Assembly (NCBI RefSeq): GCF_001896135.2
Contig: NZ_MPOH02000019.1
Location: 501,447-565,446 of the forward strand
Length of the DNA stretch: 64,000 bases
Reading direction: 5' to 3'
Source: Streptomyces phaeoluteigriseus
Lineage (GTDB): Bacteria > Actinomycetota > Actinomycetes > Streptomycetales > Streptomycetaceae
Positions 31,539 through 41,216 of the stretch are shown piece after piece. Within the stretch, counting starts at the first letter, position 1, and each line of letters opens with the position of its first letter. Under the pieces are notes generated by a model. It was not told where the DNA came from and did no database searches. It worked only from the letters and a program-made list of their open reading frames with translations. A program made the translations under genes and the position numbers.

Positions 31539-32789
31539 ATGGCACAGTCCGGATCGGCCGCCGAACTGCGGCGCACCCTGGGTGTCGGGGACGCCGTGGT
31601 CGTCGGGCTCGGCTCGATGGTCGGCGCCGGCATCTTCGCCGCCCTCGCGCCCGCCGCACGTGCCGCCGGCTCCGGACTGCTGCTCGGACTCGCGCTCGCC
31701 GCAGTGATCGCCTACTGCAACGCCATGTCGTCGGCCCGCCTGGCCGCGCTGTATCCGGCCTCGGGCGGCACCTATGTGTACGGACGCGAACGGCTCGGCC
31801 CCTTCTGGGGGTATCTCGCGGGCTGGTCCTTCGTGGTCGGCAAGACGGCCTCCTGTGCGGCGATGGCGCTGACGGTCGGGGCGTACGTCTGGCCGGGGCA
31901 GGCGCACGCGGTGGCGGTCGCGGCCGTGGTGGCGCTGACCGCGGTGAACTACGGCGGCGTCCACAAGTCGGCCTGGCTGACGCGGCTGATCGTGGCGGTG
32001 GTCCTGGCGGTCCTCGCTTGCGTGGTCGTCGTGTGCCTGGGCTCCGGTGAGTCCGACGCCGGGCGGCTCGACATCGGGACGTCCGCAGGCCTCGGCGGTG
32101 TGCTGGAGGCCGCCGGCCTGCTGTTCTTCGCCTTCGCGGGATACGCGCGCATCGCGACCCTCGGCGAGGAGGTGCGGGATCCGGCGCGCACCATCCCGCG
32201 GGCGATCCCGCTCGCGCTCGGTATCGCGCTGGTCGTGTACGTGTGTGTGGCGGTCGCCGTCCTTTCCGTACTGGGGGCGGGGAGTCTCGGGCGCGCTGCC
32301 GCGCCGCTGGCGGACGCGGTGCGCGCCGCGGGTGTGCCGGAACTGGTGCCGGTGGTCCGGGTCGGGGCAGCCGTGGCCGCGCTGGGTTCGCTGTTGGCCC
32401 TGATCCTGGGCGTCTCGCGGACGACGCTGGCCATGGCACGGGACCGTCATCTGCCCCGCGGGCTGTCGGCCGTGCATCCGCGCTTCCAGGTGCCGCACCG
32501 AGCCGAGCTGGCCGTGGGTGCGGTGGTCGCGGTCCTCGCCGCCACGGTGGACGTGCGCGGGGCGATCGGTTTCTCCTCCTTCGGGGTGCTGGCGTACTAC
32601 GCGGTGGCCAACGCCTCGGCGTGGACCCTGGATGCCGCGCCGCTCAAGCGGGCTGTGCCGATGGTGGGCCTCCTCGGCTGCCTGGTCCTGGCTTTCGCGC
32701 TGCCGGGGACGTCGGTGGTCACGGGGGCGGGTGTGCTGGCGGTGGGCGTGATCGCGTACGGGGTGCGGGCGCGGATGGGTGCGGGGTGA
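31539..32789 (+). CDS. APC-superfamily amino acid permease
   Basis: 416 aa from ATG 31539. No Shine-Dalgarno; TAGGGT at 31526-31531 lies 7 bp upstream, so the mRNA is probably leaderless. About twelve transmembrane helices. Family motifs: DAVVVGLGSMVGAGIFAAL (TM1 G-x-G-I-F substrate loop), ASGGTYVYGRERLGPFWGYL, and FFAFAGYARIATLGEEVRDP with RTIPRAIPLAL. It probably imports a cationic or neutral amino acid by proton symport. The substrate cannot be told from sequence. Confidence 0.92.
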   Translation: MAQSGSAAELRRTLGVGDAVVVGLGSMVGAGIFAALAPAARAAGSGLLLGLALAAVIAYCNAMSSARLAALYPASGGTYVYGRERLGPFWGYLAGWSFVVGKTASCAAMALTVGAYVWPGQAHAVAVAAVVALTAVNYGGVHKSAWLTRLIVAVVLAVLACVVVVCLGSGESDAGRLDIGTSAGLGGVLEAAGLLFFAFAGYARIATLGEEVRDPARTIPRAIPLALGIALVVYVCVAVAVLSVLGAGSLGRAAAPLADAVRAAGVPELVPVVRVGAAVAALGSLLALILGVSRTTLAMARDRHLPRGLSAVHPRFQVPHRAELAVGAVVAVLAATVDVRGAIGFSSFGVLAYYAVANASAWTLDAAPLKRAVPMVGLLGCLVLAFALPGTSVVTGAGVLAVGVIAYGVRARMGAG

Positions 32790-33017
32790 AGGGCGGGGCG
32801 AGGATAGGGACGTAGGCCCGTTACGCGGTCGGTGCCTGTGCTCGCCCGGATATGCGGGACACCGGGCGCGGTCGGGCCTGGGCCCGTGGTCCGGTCGGTG
32901 GTGTCGTCGCCTGTTCGTTCTCGCTCATGCAATTCATGGTGCGGGCTGCCACTGACATCCGGGTCGGCCTGTGGACAACCGGCGGGCTGTGGACAACTCA
33001 GGTCCGCTCGCGGTGAC

Positions 33018-33410
33018 TCAGCGCCCGGCGAACGGCTGGTCCGTGGGCACGATGTCGCGCCCCAGCGGAAGCAGTGAGACCGGGATCAGCTTGAAGTTGG
33101 CGATGCCGAACGGGATGCCGATGATCGTGAGACACAGGGCGACGCCGGTGACGATGTGTGCGAGGGCCAGCCACCAGCCGGCGAGGACCAGCCACAGGAC
33201 GTTGCCGACACAGGACGGCGCTCCCGCGTCGCGGCGCTCGACGGTCGTGTAGCCGAAGGGCCAGAGGGCGTAGACGCCGATACGGAATGCGGCGATGCCG
33301 AACGGGATGCCGATGATCGTGACGCACAGCAGCAGGCCCGCGAACACGTAGCCGAGGAACAGCCAGAAGCCGCTGAGGATGAGCCATATGACGTTCAGAA
33401 TGGTCTTCAC
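33018..33410 (-). CDS. YccF-domain membrane protein
   Basis: 130 aa from GTG 33410, GTGA overlap with the htpX stop. Two repeated YccF/DUF307 units, each with CVTIIGIPFGIAAFRI- or CLTIIGIPFGIANFKL-type sequence, and about four hydrophobic helices. Inner-membrane protein of unknown function, co-translated with HtpX. Confidence 0.9.
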   Translation of the reverse strand: MKTILNVIWLILSGFWLFLGYVFAGLLLCVTIIGIPFGIAAFRIGVYALWPFGYTTVERRDAGAPSCVGNVLWLVLAGWWLALAHIVTGVALCLTIIGIPFGIANFKLIPVSLLPLGRDIVPTDQPFAGR

Positions 33411-34267
33411 TGGTGGCCTGCCATCTTCTCGAGACGGGCGATGCGCTCCGCCATCGGCGGGTGCGTCGAGAACATCTTGGAGAGGCCCTGGCCCGGGCGG
33501 AACGGGTTCGCGATCATCATGTGGCTCGCGGTCTCGATACGGGGCTCGGGCGGCAGCGGGAGTTGCTTGGTGCCCAGTTCGAGCTTGCGCAGGGCACCGG
33601 CGAGGGCCAGGGGGTCGCCGGTGAGCTGGGCTCCTGAGGCGTCGGCCTCGTACTCGCGGGAGCGGCTGATGGCCAGTTGGATGAGGCTGGCGGCGAGCGG
33701 GCCGAGGATCATGATCAGCAGCATGCCTAGGATGCCGGGGCCGTCGTCGTCGTTGGACCGCCCGACGGGAATCAGCCAGGCGAAGTTGACCAGGAACATG
33801 ATCACGGAGGCGAGCGCGCCGGCGACCGAGGAGATGAGGATGTCGCGGTTGTAGACATGGCTCAGCTCGTGGCCGATGACGCCGCGCAGTTCGCGCTCGT
33901 CCAGGAGTCGCAGGATGCCCTCCGTGCAGCACACGGCGGCGTTGCGCGGATTGCGGCCGGTGGCGAAGGCGTTGGGTGCCTCGGTCGGGGAGATGTACAG
34001 GCGGGGCATGGGCTGACGGGCCTGGGTGGAGAGCTCGCGGACCATGCGGTACAGGCCGGGCGCCTCGAACTCGCTCACGGGGCGGGCGCGCATGGCGCGC
34101 AGGGCCAGCTTGCCGCTGTTCCAGTACGCGTACGCGTTGGTGGCGAGCGCGATCAGCACCGCGACGACGAGCCCCGTACGGCCGAAGAAGCTGCCGATGA
34201 CGATGATGAGTGCGGACAGTCCCCCGAGGAGTACTGCGGTCCTGAGCCCGTTGTGCCGGCGGTGCAC
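33407..34267 (-). CDS. htpX: HtpX-family zinc metalloprotease
   Basis: 286 aa; GTG 34267 chosen because AGGAGG sits 7 nt upstream and the length matches the family (a longer reading to 34384 has no such site). M48 family: two N-terminal helices (LLGGLSALIIVIGSFFG; VVAVLIALATNAYAYW), zinc motif HELSH in GVIGHELSHVYNRD, two further helices, and the third ligand region SREYEADASG. HtpX degrades misfolded membrane proteins. Followed by yccF, upstream of nuoN on the same strand. Confidence 0.95.
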   Translation of the reverse strand: MHRRHNGLRTAVLLGGLSALIIVIGSFFGRTGLVVAVLIALATNAYAYWNSGKLALRAMRARPVSEFEAPGLYRMVRELSTQARQPMPRLYISPTEAPNAFATGRNPRNAAVCCTEGILRLLDERELRGVIGHELSHVYNRDILISSVAGALASVIMFLVNFAWLIPVGRSNDDDGPGILGMLLIMILGPLAASLIQLAISRSREYEADASGAQLTGDPLALAGALRKLELGTKQLPLPPEPRIETASHMMIANPFRPGQGLSKMFSTHPPMAERIARLEKMAGHQ

Positions 34268-34450
34268 GGTACGCCCTCCTGGTCGTGCGGCAGGGGAACC
34301 CTTCGCTTGCTGATCTTCTCTTCCGATCTGCGGTCGCACTGGTGTCGTGGTGCCACCTCCAGTGGAACCTCCCGTTTTGGACAACGCCAGACGAGAGCCC
34401 CTGGTTCCCTGGTGCTCCCGGCGGCGGGCGTGGACCGTCCGGGTGACCGC

Positions 34451-35967
34451 TCAGAAGAGGGTGGTGCCGGCGAAGCGCAGGACCAGCTGCGGGGCGCCGG
34501 AGAGGGCGACGCCGAGGACTGCGGTGAGGGTGAGGGCGACCGTGAGGGGCGCGGGGACGGGGTGCTTGCCGGTCGTGCCCTCGGGGGCGCGGAACAGCAG
34601 GGCCGTCCACTGGAGGTAGTAGTACAGGGCGATCACGACGTTGGCTGCCATGACGACGGCGAGCCAGCCGAGGCCGGCTTCGACGGCGGCCGAGAAGACG
34701 GTGACCTTGGCGAAGAGTCCGATGATGCCGGGCGGCAGTCCGGCGAGGCAGAGCAGGAAGAACGCCAGGAGCAGCGCGGAGAGCGGGTTCTTCGCGTACA
34801 GGCCCCGGTAGTCGGTGATGCGGTTCGCGGCGTGCGTGCGGCCCACCAGGGCGGCGACGGCGAAGGCGCCCAGGTTCACGGCGGCGTACATGAGGGCGTA
34901 CGCGACGGTGGAGCCGACGGCGTGCTCGGGGTCGTCGGAGTACGCGGCGGCGGCGATCGGGACGAGGAGGTAGCCGGCCTGTCCGACGGAGGACCAGGCG
35001 AGCAGGCGTACGGCGCTGTACGCGCGCATGGCCTGTTGCCGGAGGGCGCCGACGTTGCCGACGGTCATGGTGAGGGCGGCCAGTGCCGCCAGGGCGGGGC
35101 CCCAGACGTCGGCGTACGACGGGAACGCGACGACCGTGACGAGGATGAGGCCGGAGAAGCCGACGGCCTTGCCGACGACGGACAGGTAGGCGGCGATGGG
35201 GAGGGGGGCGCGACGTAGGTGTCGGGGACCCAGAAGTGGAACGGGACGGCGGCCGTCTTGAAGGCGAAGCCGATGAGGGTGAGGACGACGCAGGTCTGGG
35301 CGAGGGTGTGCAGTTGTCCGTCGACGTCCTGGATGCGGTCGGCCACCTGGGTGAGGTACAGGGTGCCGGTCGCGGCGTAGACGAAGCTGATGCCCAGGAG
35401 GCTGACGGCGGTCGCGGTGACGGACGACAGGAAGAACTTCAGGGCGGCCTCGGAGGACCTGCGGTCGCCGTGCCGGATGCCGACGAGGGCGAAGGCGGGG
35501 AGGGAGGCGACCTCCAGGGCGACGACGAGGGTGGCGAGGTCGCGGGAGGCGGGCAGGAGGGCTGCGCCCGCGGCGGAGGACAGCAGCAGGAACCAGAACT
35601 CCCCTTCGGGGAGCCGTCCGCGCTCGTCCTTGAGGGCGGTGACCGACAGGAGGGCGGCCAGCAGTGCTCCTCCCAGCACCAGGAACTGGATGACCAGGGT
35701 GAAGGTGTCGGCCGTGTAGCTGCACACGCCTGGGTCGCCGGTCAGGCAGAAGGTGGAGCGGTCGCCGTCCAGGAGGGGCAGCAGGAGGGCCGTGGCGGCG
35801 GCGAGGCCCGCGACGGAGAGCCAGCCGAGGAGCGGCTTGCGGTTCTCCGGCACGAACAGGTCGGCGACGAGGACGACGAGCCCGACGACCGCCGTGAGGG
35901 TGGGCGGGGCGATGGCGAGCCAGTCGACTGACTGGACGACGGAGGGGGCGGCGGCGAGCCGGCTCAT
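34451..35967 (-). pseudogene. nuoN: NADH-quinone oxidoreductase subunit N, one frameshift
   Basis: Begins at ATG 35967 (ATGA overlap with nuoM). The first part reads to FHFWVPDTYVAPP and the rest resumes one base off at LPIAAYLSVVGKAVGFSGL. Adding one C to the C6 run at 35203-35208 (G6 on the plus strand) restores about 505 aa. NuoN is an antiporter-like membrane subunit; FKTAAVPFHFWVPDTY carries the conserved TM-helix Lys. The rest has normal conservation, so a sequencing error is likely. It is the last gene of the nuo operon. Confidence 0.88.
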
Positions 35968-37538
35968 CGGTTGCCTCCTGCGAGGAGCTGCTGCACGGCC
36001 GGGTCGGTCAGGCCGAGGAGTGCCTTGGGCCAGAGGCCGGCGACGACGGTGAGGACGACGAGCGGTGTCCAGGCCGCGAACTCGTAGCCGCGGACGTCGG
36101 TGAGGCGTGCGCCGTCCCGCGGGACGGCGCCCATGCAGACGCGGCGGACCACGACGAGGAGGTAGGCGGCGGTCAGGAGCGTCCCGAACGCGGCGATCGC
36201 GGTGTAGGTGAGGAAGGCTGTGCGGTTGAGGCCGTCGGCGGGGTCGAACGCGCCGAACAGGGCCAGCATCTCGCCCCAGAATCCGGCGAGGCCGGGCAGG
36301 CCGAGCGAGGCGACCGCGGCGAAGGCGAGGAGGCCTCCGAGGCGGGGGGCCTTGCCGTAGAGGGCTGCCCCGGTCTCCTCCGCGAGGGTGTCGAGGTCGC
36401 TGGTGCCGGTGCGGTCCTTCAGGGCGCCGACCAGGAAGAACAGCAGGCCGGTGATGAGGCCGTGGGCGATGTTGGCGAAGAGGGCGCCGTTGACACCGGT
36501 CGGGGTGGTGGAGGCGATGCCGAGCAGGACGAAGCCCATGTGGCCGACGGAGGAGTAGGCGATCAGGCGCTTGAGGTCGCCCTTGGCGCCCTGTCTGGCG
36601 AGGGCGAGGCAGGCCAGGGAGCCGTAGATGATGCCGACGACGGCGAGGGCGGCGAGGTACGGCGCGAAGGTGTGGAAGCCGTCGGGCGCGACCGGGAGGA
36701 CGATGCGGACGAACCCGTACGTGCCCATCTTCAGCAGGACGCCGGCGAGGAGGACCGAACCGACGGTCGGGGCGGCGGTGTGGGCGTCGGGCAACCAGCT
36801 GTGCAGGGGCCACATCGGGGTCTTCACGGCGAGCCCGACACCGATCGCCAGAACGGCGATGACCTGCACGGATGTGGACAGTGACCGGCCGTTGTCAGTG
36901 GCGAGTGCCACCATGTCGAAAGTGCCCGCCTTGATTCCGATCAGGAGCAGGCCGAGCAGCATGACCACGGATCCGAGCAGCGTGTACAGGATGAACTTCC
37001 AGGCCGCCCGGGTCCGGCCGGCGCCGCCCCAGCGGGCGATGAGGAAGTACATCGGGATGAGGACCATCTCGAAGGCGAGGAAGAACAGCAGCAGGTCGAG
37101 GACGGCGAAGGTGGCGAGGGTGCCGGCCTCGAGGACGAGCAGCAGTGCGACGAAGGCCTTCGGGCTGGGGCCCGCGGGCAGGTTGAAGTACGAGTAGACC
37201 GCGCACAGGAAGGTCAGCAGCGCGGTCAGGACCAGAAGGGGGAGGGAGATGCCGTCGATGCCGAGGTGGATGCGCACGTCGAGCGCGGGGATCCAGCTGA
37301 TGTCGGTCGTGGCCTGCATCCTCGACGGCTGGTCGTGGTCGAAGCCGAGCGCGAGGACGATCGCGGCGATGAGGATCGCGCCGGTCACGACGACACCGTG
37401 CCGTAGGACGGCCTGCTCGGGTGACTTCCCCTTCAGTCCGGGCGGCGCGGGGAGAAGAGCGGCGGCCGCGCCGAGGAGCGGACCGGCCACGATCAATGCC
37501 AGAAGGAACTGCATCACGGACTCGCTGATATCGATCAC
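35964..37538 (-). CDS. nuoM: NADH-quinone oxidoreductase subunit M
   Basis: 524 aa from GTG 37538, 6 bp after nuoL. Antiporter-like proton-pumping subunit with about 14 helices. Family landmarks: LGIDGISLPLLVLTALLTF, FEMVLIPMYFLIARWGG with the TM5 Glu, AVKTPMWPLHSWLPDAHT with the TM7 Lys, and RLIAYSSVGHMGFVLLGI with TM8 His. Part of the complex I membrane arm. Confidence 0.96.
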   Translation of the reverse strand: MIDISESVMQFLLALIVAGPLLGAAAALLPAPPGLKGKSPEQAVLRHGVVVTGAILIAAIVLALGFDHDQPSRMQATTDISWIPALDVRIHLGIDGISLPLLVLTALLTFLCAVYSYFNLPAGPSPKAFVALLLVLEAGTLATFAVLDLLLFFLAFEMVLIPMYFLIARWGGAGRTRAAWKFILYTLLGSVVMLLGLLLIGIKAGTFDMVALATDNGRSLSTSVQVIAVLAIGVGLAVKTPMWPLHSWLPDAHTAAPTVGSVLLAGVLLKMGTYGFVRIVLPVAPDGFHTFAPYLAALAVVGIIYGSLACLALARQGAKGDLKRLIAYSSVGHMGFVLLGIASTTPTGVNGALFANIAHGLITGLLFFLVGALKDRTGTSDLDTLAEETGAALYGKAPRLGGLLAFAAVASLGLPGLAGFWGEMLALFGAFDPADGLNRTAFLTYTAIAAFGTLLTAAYLLVVVRRVCMGAVPRDGARLTDVRGYEFAAWTPLVVLTVVAGLWPKALLGLTDPAVQQLLAGGNR

Positions 37539-37544
37539 GCGTGC

Positions 37545-39539
37545 TCACGCTCCCGTGGCGACGAGGAGGACGGCGACCACCAGGACGACGGTGCCGGCGA
37601 GCAGCGCGCTCACATAGGTCTGGACGTTGCCGGTCTGGGCTCGCCGTACGGCGGTGCCGAGCCAGCGGGGCAGGGTGCCCGCGCCGCGTACGTAGGTGTC
37701 GACGACCTCGCGGTCGAGGAACCGGACGAGGCTCGCTCCGGTCTGCACCGGGCGGACGAACAGCGTGGTGTAGACGGCGTCCAGGTGGAAGCCGGTGGCC
37801 GCGTGGCGGTGGAGCGGGCCGAGCAGGAGCCGTCCGGGGTCTGCGGGGTCTGGCGCCGAGGCCACGTCTCCGTAGGCGGGGGTGTGGGTCGCGATGGCCT
37901 CGGCCTCGACGAGTCCGGCGTCGCCCCCGGGGTGGGCGGCGACGGCGCCCAGCGGGGCACGGGCGGCGCGTGCGGTGGTGTGCCGCCAGGCGCTGTGGAC
38001 GACCAGACCGCCGACGAGCGCCAGGCCGGTGCCGAGGACGGAGGTGGCGAGGGTGGGGGCGAGGTCACGGCCGTCGAACCAGTCGGGCAGCGAGCGGTAG
38101 GCGAACCCGCCGAGGGCGAGGGACGGGACCGCGAGCACCCACAGCACCACGGTCATCGTCAGTGGCTGCCGACCGTGGTCGGGGGTCTCGGCGCCACGGC
38201 CGCGGAAGGCGAGCAGCCACAGCCGGGTCGCGTAGGCGGCGGTGAGTACGGCGGTGAGCAGACCGGCGACGAGGACGATCCAGCCCGCCGCGGCGGGGGC
38301 GTGCTCGGTGTGGCCGGTGGAGACGTGCTCGGCGGCGCCGAGGACGGACTCCTTGGAGAAGAAGCCGCTGAACGGCGGGATCGCGGCGAGCGCGAGGAGG
38401 GCCACGGTCATCGTCCAGAAGGCGTCCGGCACGCGGTCCCGCAGGCCGCTCATGCGGGACATGGCGGCCAGCGAGTTGGTGCCGGCGGCGTGGATGATCA
38501 CGCCGGCCGCAAGGAACAGCAGGGCCTTGAAGGCTCCGTGGGAGACGAGGTGGAAGACGGCGGCACCACGGTCGCCGACGGCGAGGGCACCGGTCATGTA
38601 GCCGAGTTGGCCGATCGTCGAGTAGGCCAGGACCCGCTTGATGTCGTCCTGGGCGAGCGCGGCGAGACCCGAGCCGGCCATGGTGACGGCGGCCATGACG
38701 GCGAGGACGACCATCGCGGCCTGGGAGGCCTCGAACACCGGGAGGAGACGGGCGACGAAGTAGACACCGGCGGCGACCATCGTCGCGGCGTGGATCAGTG
38801 CCGAGACGGGTGTCGGGCCCGCCATCGCGTCGGGGAGCCACGTGTGCAGCGGGAACTGCGCCGACTTGCCGGCCACGCCTGCCAGGAGCAGCAGGGCGAT
38901 CAGTGTCGGGTGGTCGAGTCCGCCGTGCGCGACCGCGCCGAGGACCTTCGTGATCCGGAAGGAACCGGCGTCGGTGGCGAGGGCGAACAGGCCGATGAGG
39001 AAGGGGACGTCACCGAGCTTGGTGACGAGGAACGCCTTGATGGAGGCGGCGCGAGCCTCCGGGGTCTCCCAGTAGTGGCCGACCAGGAAGTAGGAGCAGA
39101 TGCCCATCACTTCCCAGCCGACCAGCAGCACCATCAGGTCGCCCGAGTAGACGACGAGGAACATCGCGGAGGTGAACAGGGAGACGAGGGCCGCGTACGA
39201 GGGGTAGCGCGGGTCGTCGCGCAGGTAGCCCGTCGAGTAGACCTGCACACAGGTGGCGACGAGGCCGACCACGAGGGCGACGAGGGCGGCGAATCCGTCG
39301 ATGTGCAGGGCGAGTTCGACCGGGACGGAACCGGTGGGCGTCAGCTCGGTGGCCGCGTCGACCGCCGCGTCCCCGCCCTGGCGTACGGCGACGATCGCGG
39401 CCAGTACGAGGGAGGCGAGGGTCGGCAGGACGGCCAGCGGGCGGACGAAACCGGGGGCGGTGCGGCCGAGGAGCAGGCCGGTTACGGCGCCGAGGAACGG
39501 AAGGAGGGGGACGAGGACGGCGAGGGTGGTCGTGGTCAC
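37545..39539 (-). CDS. nuoL: NADH-quinone oxidoreductase subunit L
   Basis: 664 aa from GTG 39539 (GTGA overlap with nuoK). The largest antiporter-like subunit, end of the membrane arm. Landmarks: HIDGFAALVALVVGLVATCV, VGWEVMGICSYFLVGHYWE, AGKSAQFPLHTWLPDAMAG with the conserved Lys and Asp, and LAQDDIKRVLAYSTIGQLG. The C-terminal extension includes the amphipathic lateral helix. It pumps protons coupled to quinone reduction. Confidence 0.96.
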   Translation of the reverse strand: MTTTTLAVLVPLLPFLGAVTGLLLGRTAPGFVRPLAVLPTLASLVLAAIVAVRQGGDAAVDAATELTPTGSVPVELALHIDGFAALVALVVGLVATCVQVYSTGYLRDDPRYPSYAALVSLFTSAMFLVVYSGDLMVLLVGWEVMGICSYFLVGHYWETPEARAASIKAFLVTKLGDVPFLIGLFALATDAGSFRITKVLGAVAHGGLDHPTLIALLLLAGVAGKSAQFPLHTWLPDAMAGPTPVSALIHAATMVAAGVYFVARLLPVFEASQAAMVVLAVMAAVTMAGSGLAALAQDDIKRVLAYSTIGQLGYMTGALAVGDRGAAVFHLVSHGAFKALLFLAAGVIIHAAGTNSLAAMSRMSGLRDRVPDAFWTMTVALLALAAIPPFSGFFSKESVLGAAEHVSTGHTEHAPAAAGWIVLVAGLLTAVLTAAYATRLWLLAFRGRGAETPDHGRQPLTMTVVLWVLAVPSLALGGFAYRSLPDWFDGRDLAPTLATSVLGTGLALVGGLVVHSAWRHTTARAARAPLGAVAAHPGGDAGLVEAEAIATHTPAYGDVASAPDPADPGRLLLGPLHRHAATGFHLDAVYTTLFVRPVQTGASLVRFLDREVVDTYVRGAGTLPRWLGTAVRRAQTGNVQTYVSALLAGTVVLVVAVLLVATGA

Positions 39540-39931
39540 GCGGTGGCCTCAGCCTTCTCGGCCGCGGGGGCGGTGTCGTCGTCGGCGGGCTCGTCGCTCG
39601 GGGCGCTCTCGTGGCCCTCGGCGGTGTCGCGGAGTCTGTCGATGTCCGCGGTGCCGCGGTTGCGGTGGACGGCGAGGACGATCGCCAGGCCGATGCCGAT
39701 CTCGGCGGCGGCGATGGCGATGGTGAACAGGGTCAGGGCCTGGCCGGAGTGCAGGGTCTCCTCGGCGGTCCGGCTGAGCCAGACGTCGAAGGCGACGAGG
39801 TTGAGGTTGACGGCGTTGAGCATCAGCTCGACCGACATCAGGACCAGGATCGCGTTGCGGCGGGCGAGGACGCCGTACAGGCCGGTGCAGAAGAGGAGGG
39901 CGGACAGCACGGCGGGATAGGCGAGGTGCAT
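39536..39931 (-). CDS. nuoK: NADH-quinone oxidoreductase subunit K
   Basis: 131 aa from ATG 39931 (TGATG overlap with nuoJ). Three transmembrane helices; conserved Glu residues in MSVELMLNAVNLNLVAF and AIAAAEIGIGLAIVLAV. An acidic C-terminal tail of about 35 residues is longer than in most homologues. Confidence 0.95.
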   Translation of the reverse strand: MHLAYPAVLSALLFCTGLYGVLARRNAILVLMSVELMLNAVNLNLVAFDVWLSRTAEETLHSGQALTLFTIAIAAAEIGIGLAIVLAVHRNRGTADIDRLRDTAEGHESAPSDEPADDDTAPAAEKAEATA

Positions 39932-40569
39932 CAGCCGGCGCCTTCCTGCTCGGCCGGATTTTTCCGGGCATCCGGGACGGATGGGGAACTCTCGCCGGTG
40001 GCTCGGGAGTTCAGAGGGGGAGAGCTTCGCTCCGCCTTCCCCTTGCGGGACAGGACGATCGCGCCGACCAGGGCCGCGAGGAGCAGGACGGAGAGGGCCT
40101 CGAAGGGGAGCACCCAGTTCTGGAACAGGCTCGCGCCGGTGGCCTCGGTGGAGCCGGCGGCCGGGCCGTCGAGGTCGATCCAGGTGGCGCGGAAGGCGTC
40201 GACGACCACCCAGACGAGGGCGGCCGCGGCGGCGACGGCGACCGTGAGGGCGGCCCAGCGGTTGGCGGAGTCCGCGTCCGGGGAGCGGCCGATGGGTGCC
40301 CTGGTGAGCATCAGACCGAAGAGGAGGAGGACGACGACGGAGCCCACGTAGATCAGCACCTGCACCCAGGCGATGAACTCCGCGGTGAGCAGGAGGTACT
40401 CGACGGCGAGGCCGCCGAGCGCCACCACCAGCCAGAGAGCGGCGTGCACCAGCTGCTTGGTGGTGACGGAGACGAGGGCGGCGCCGAAGGTCACCAGGCC
40501 GACGAGGAGGAAGGCGATCTCCACGCCGGTCGGGGAGAGGAAGCCGTGGGGTGCCTGAGCGAGGATCAC
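39931..40569 (-). CDS. nuoJ: NADH-quinone oxidoreductase subunit J
   Basis: 212 aa from GTG 40569 (GTGA overlap with nuoI). Five helices; the pi-bulge helix region EFIAWVQVLIYVGSVVVLLL is well kept. The C-terminus extends into a soluble Ser/Pro tail. Membrane subunit near the E-channel. Confidence 0.94.
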   Translation of the reverse strand: MILAQAPHGFLSPTGVEIAFLLVGLVTFGAALVSVTTKQLVHAALWLVVALGGLAVEYLLLTAEFIAWVQVLIYVGSVVVLLLFGLMLTRAPIGRSPDADSANRWAALTVAVAAAAALVWVVVDAFRATWIDLDGPAAGSTEATGASLFQNWVLPFEALSVLLLAALVGAIVLSRKGKAERSSPPLNSRATGESSPSVPDARKNPAEQEGAG

Positions 40570-41216
40570 GCCTGGCCTCCCTGGGGGTTGTCCGGTCCGG
40601 CCGGGGTGGCCTCGGTGGCCGACGCGGACTGAGCGGCTTGGGTGGCGGCCAGCTTCTCGGCCGTCCTGCGGGCGGCGGTGATCTCCTTCGGTTCCTCCGC
40701 GCCGGGGTCCAGGGCAGGCGGGGCCGGCACCGTCCACATCCACTCGCGGAGCTTGTCCCGCTCGTGGGTGAGTTCGTGGATGTCGGTCTCGGCGTACTCG
40801 AACTCCGGGGACCAGAACAGGGCGTCGAAAGGACAGACCTCGATGCAGATACCGCAGTACATGCACAGGGCGAAGTCGATGGCGAAGCGGTCGAGGACGT
40901 TGCGGCTGCGTTCGCGGCCGCCGGGGGTGGCCGCCGGGATCGTCTCCTTGTGGGAGTCGATGTAGATGCACCAGTCCGGGCACTCCCGGGCGCACAGCAT
41001 GCAGACCGTGCAGTTCTCCTCGAAGAGGCCGATCACTCCGCGGGTGCGGGGGGCGAGGTCGGGCTGGGTGTCCGGGTACTGCTCGGTGACGGTCTTCCGC
41101 GTCATCGTGCGGAGGGTGACGGCCAGGCCCTTGGCGAGGCCGGAGCCAGGAATCGACAGGCGGGGCCGCCCGGAGGACGTCGTTGCGGGGCGGTGGTCGG
41201 GTGACGGGCGGGACAT
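40566..41216 (-). CDS. nuoI: NADH-quinone oxidoreductase subunit I (two 4Fe-4S clusters)
   Basis: 216 aa from ATG 41216, overlapping the nuoH stop. Two ferredoxin motifs: CTVCMLCARECPDWC and CMYCGICIEVCPFDALFW bind clusters N6a and N6b. Ala/Pro-rich extensions at both ends. It passes electrons to NuoB. In a complex without NuoE/F/G it is the natural docking point for an external donor such as ferredoxin. Confidence 0.96.
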   Translation of the reverse strand: MSRPSPDHRPATTSSGRPRLSIPGSGLAKGLAVTLRTMTRKTVTEQYPDTQPDLAPRTRGVIGLFEENCTVCMLCARECPDWCIYIDSHKETIPAATPGGRERSRNVLDRFAIDFALCMYCGICIEVCPFDALFWSPEFEYAETDIHELTHERDKLREWMWTVPAPPALDPGAEEPKEITAARRTAEKLAATQAAQSASATEATPAGPDNPQGGQA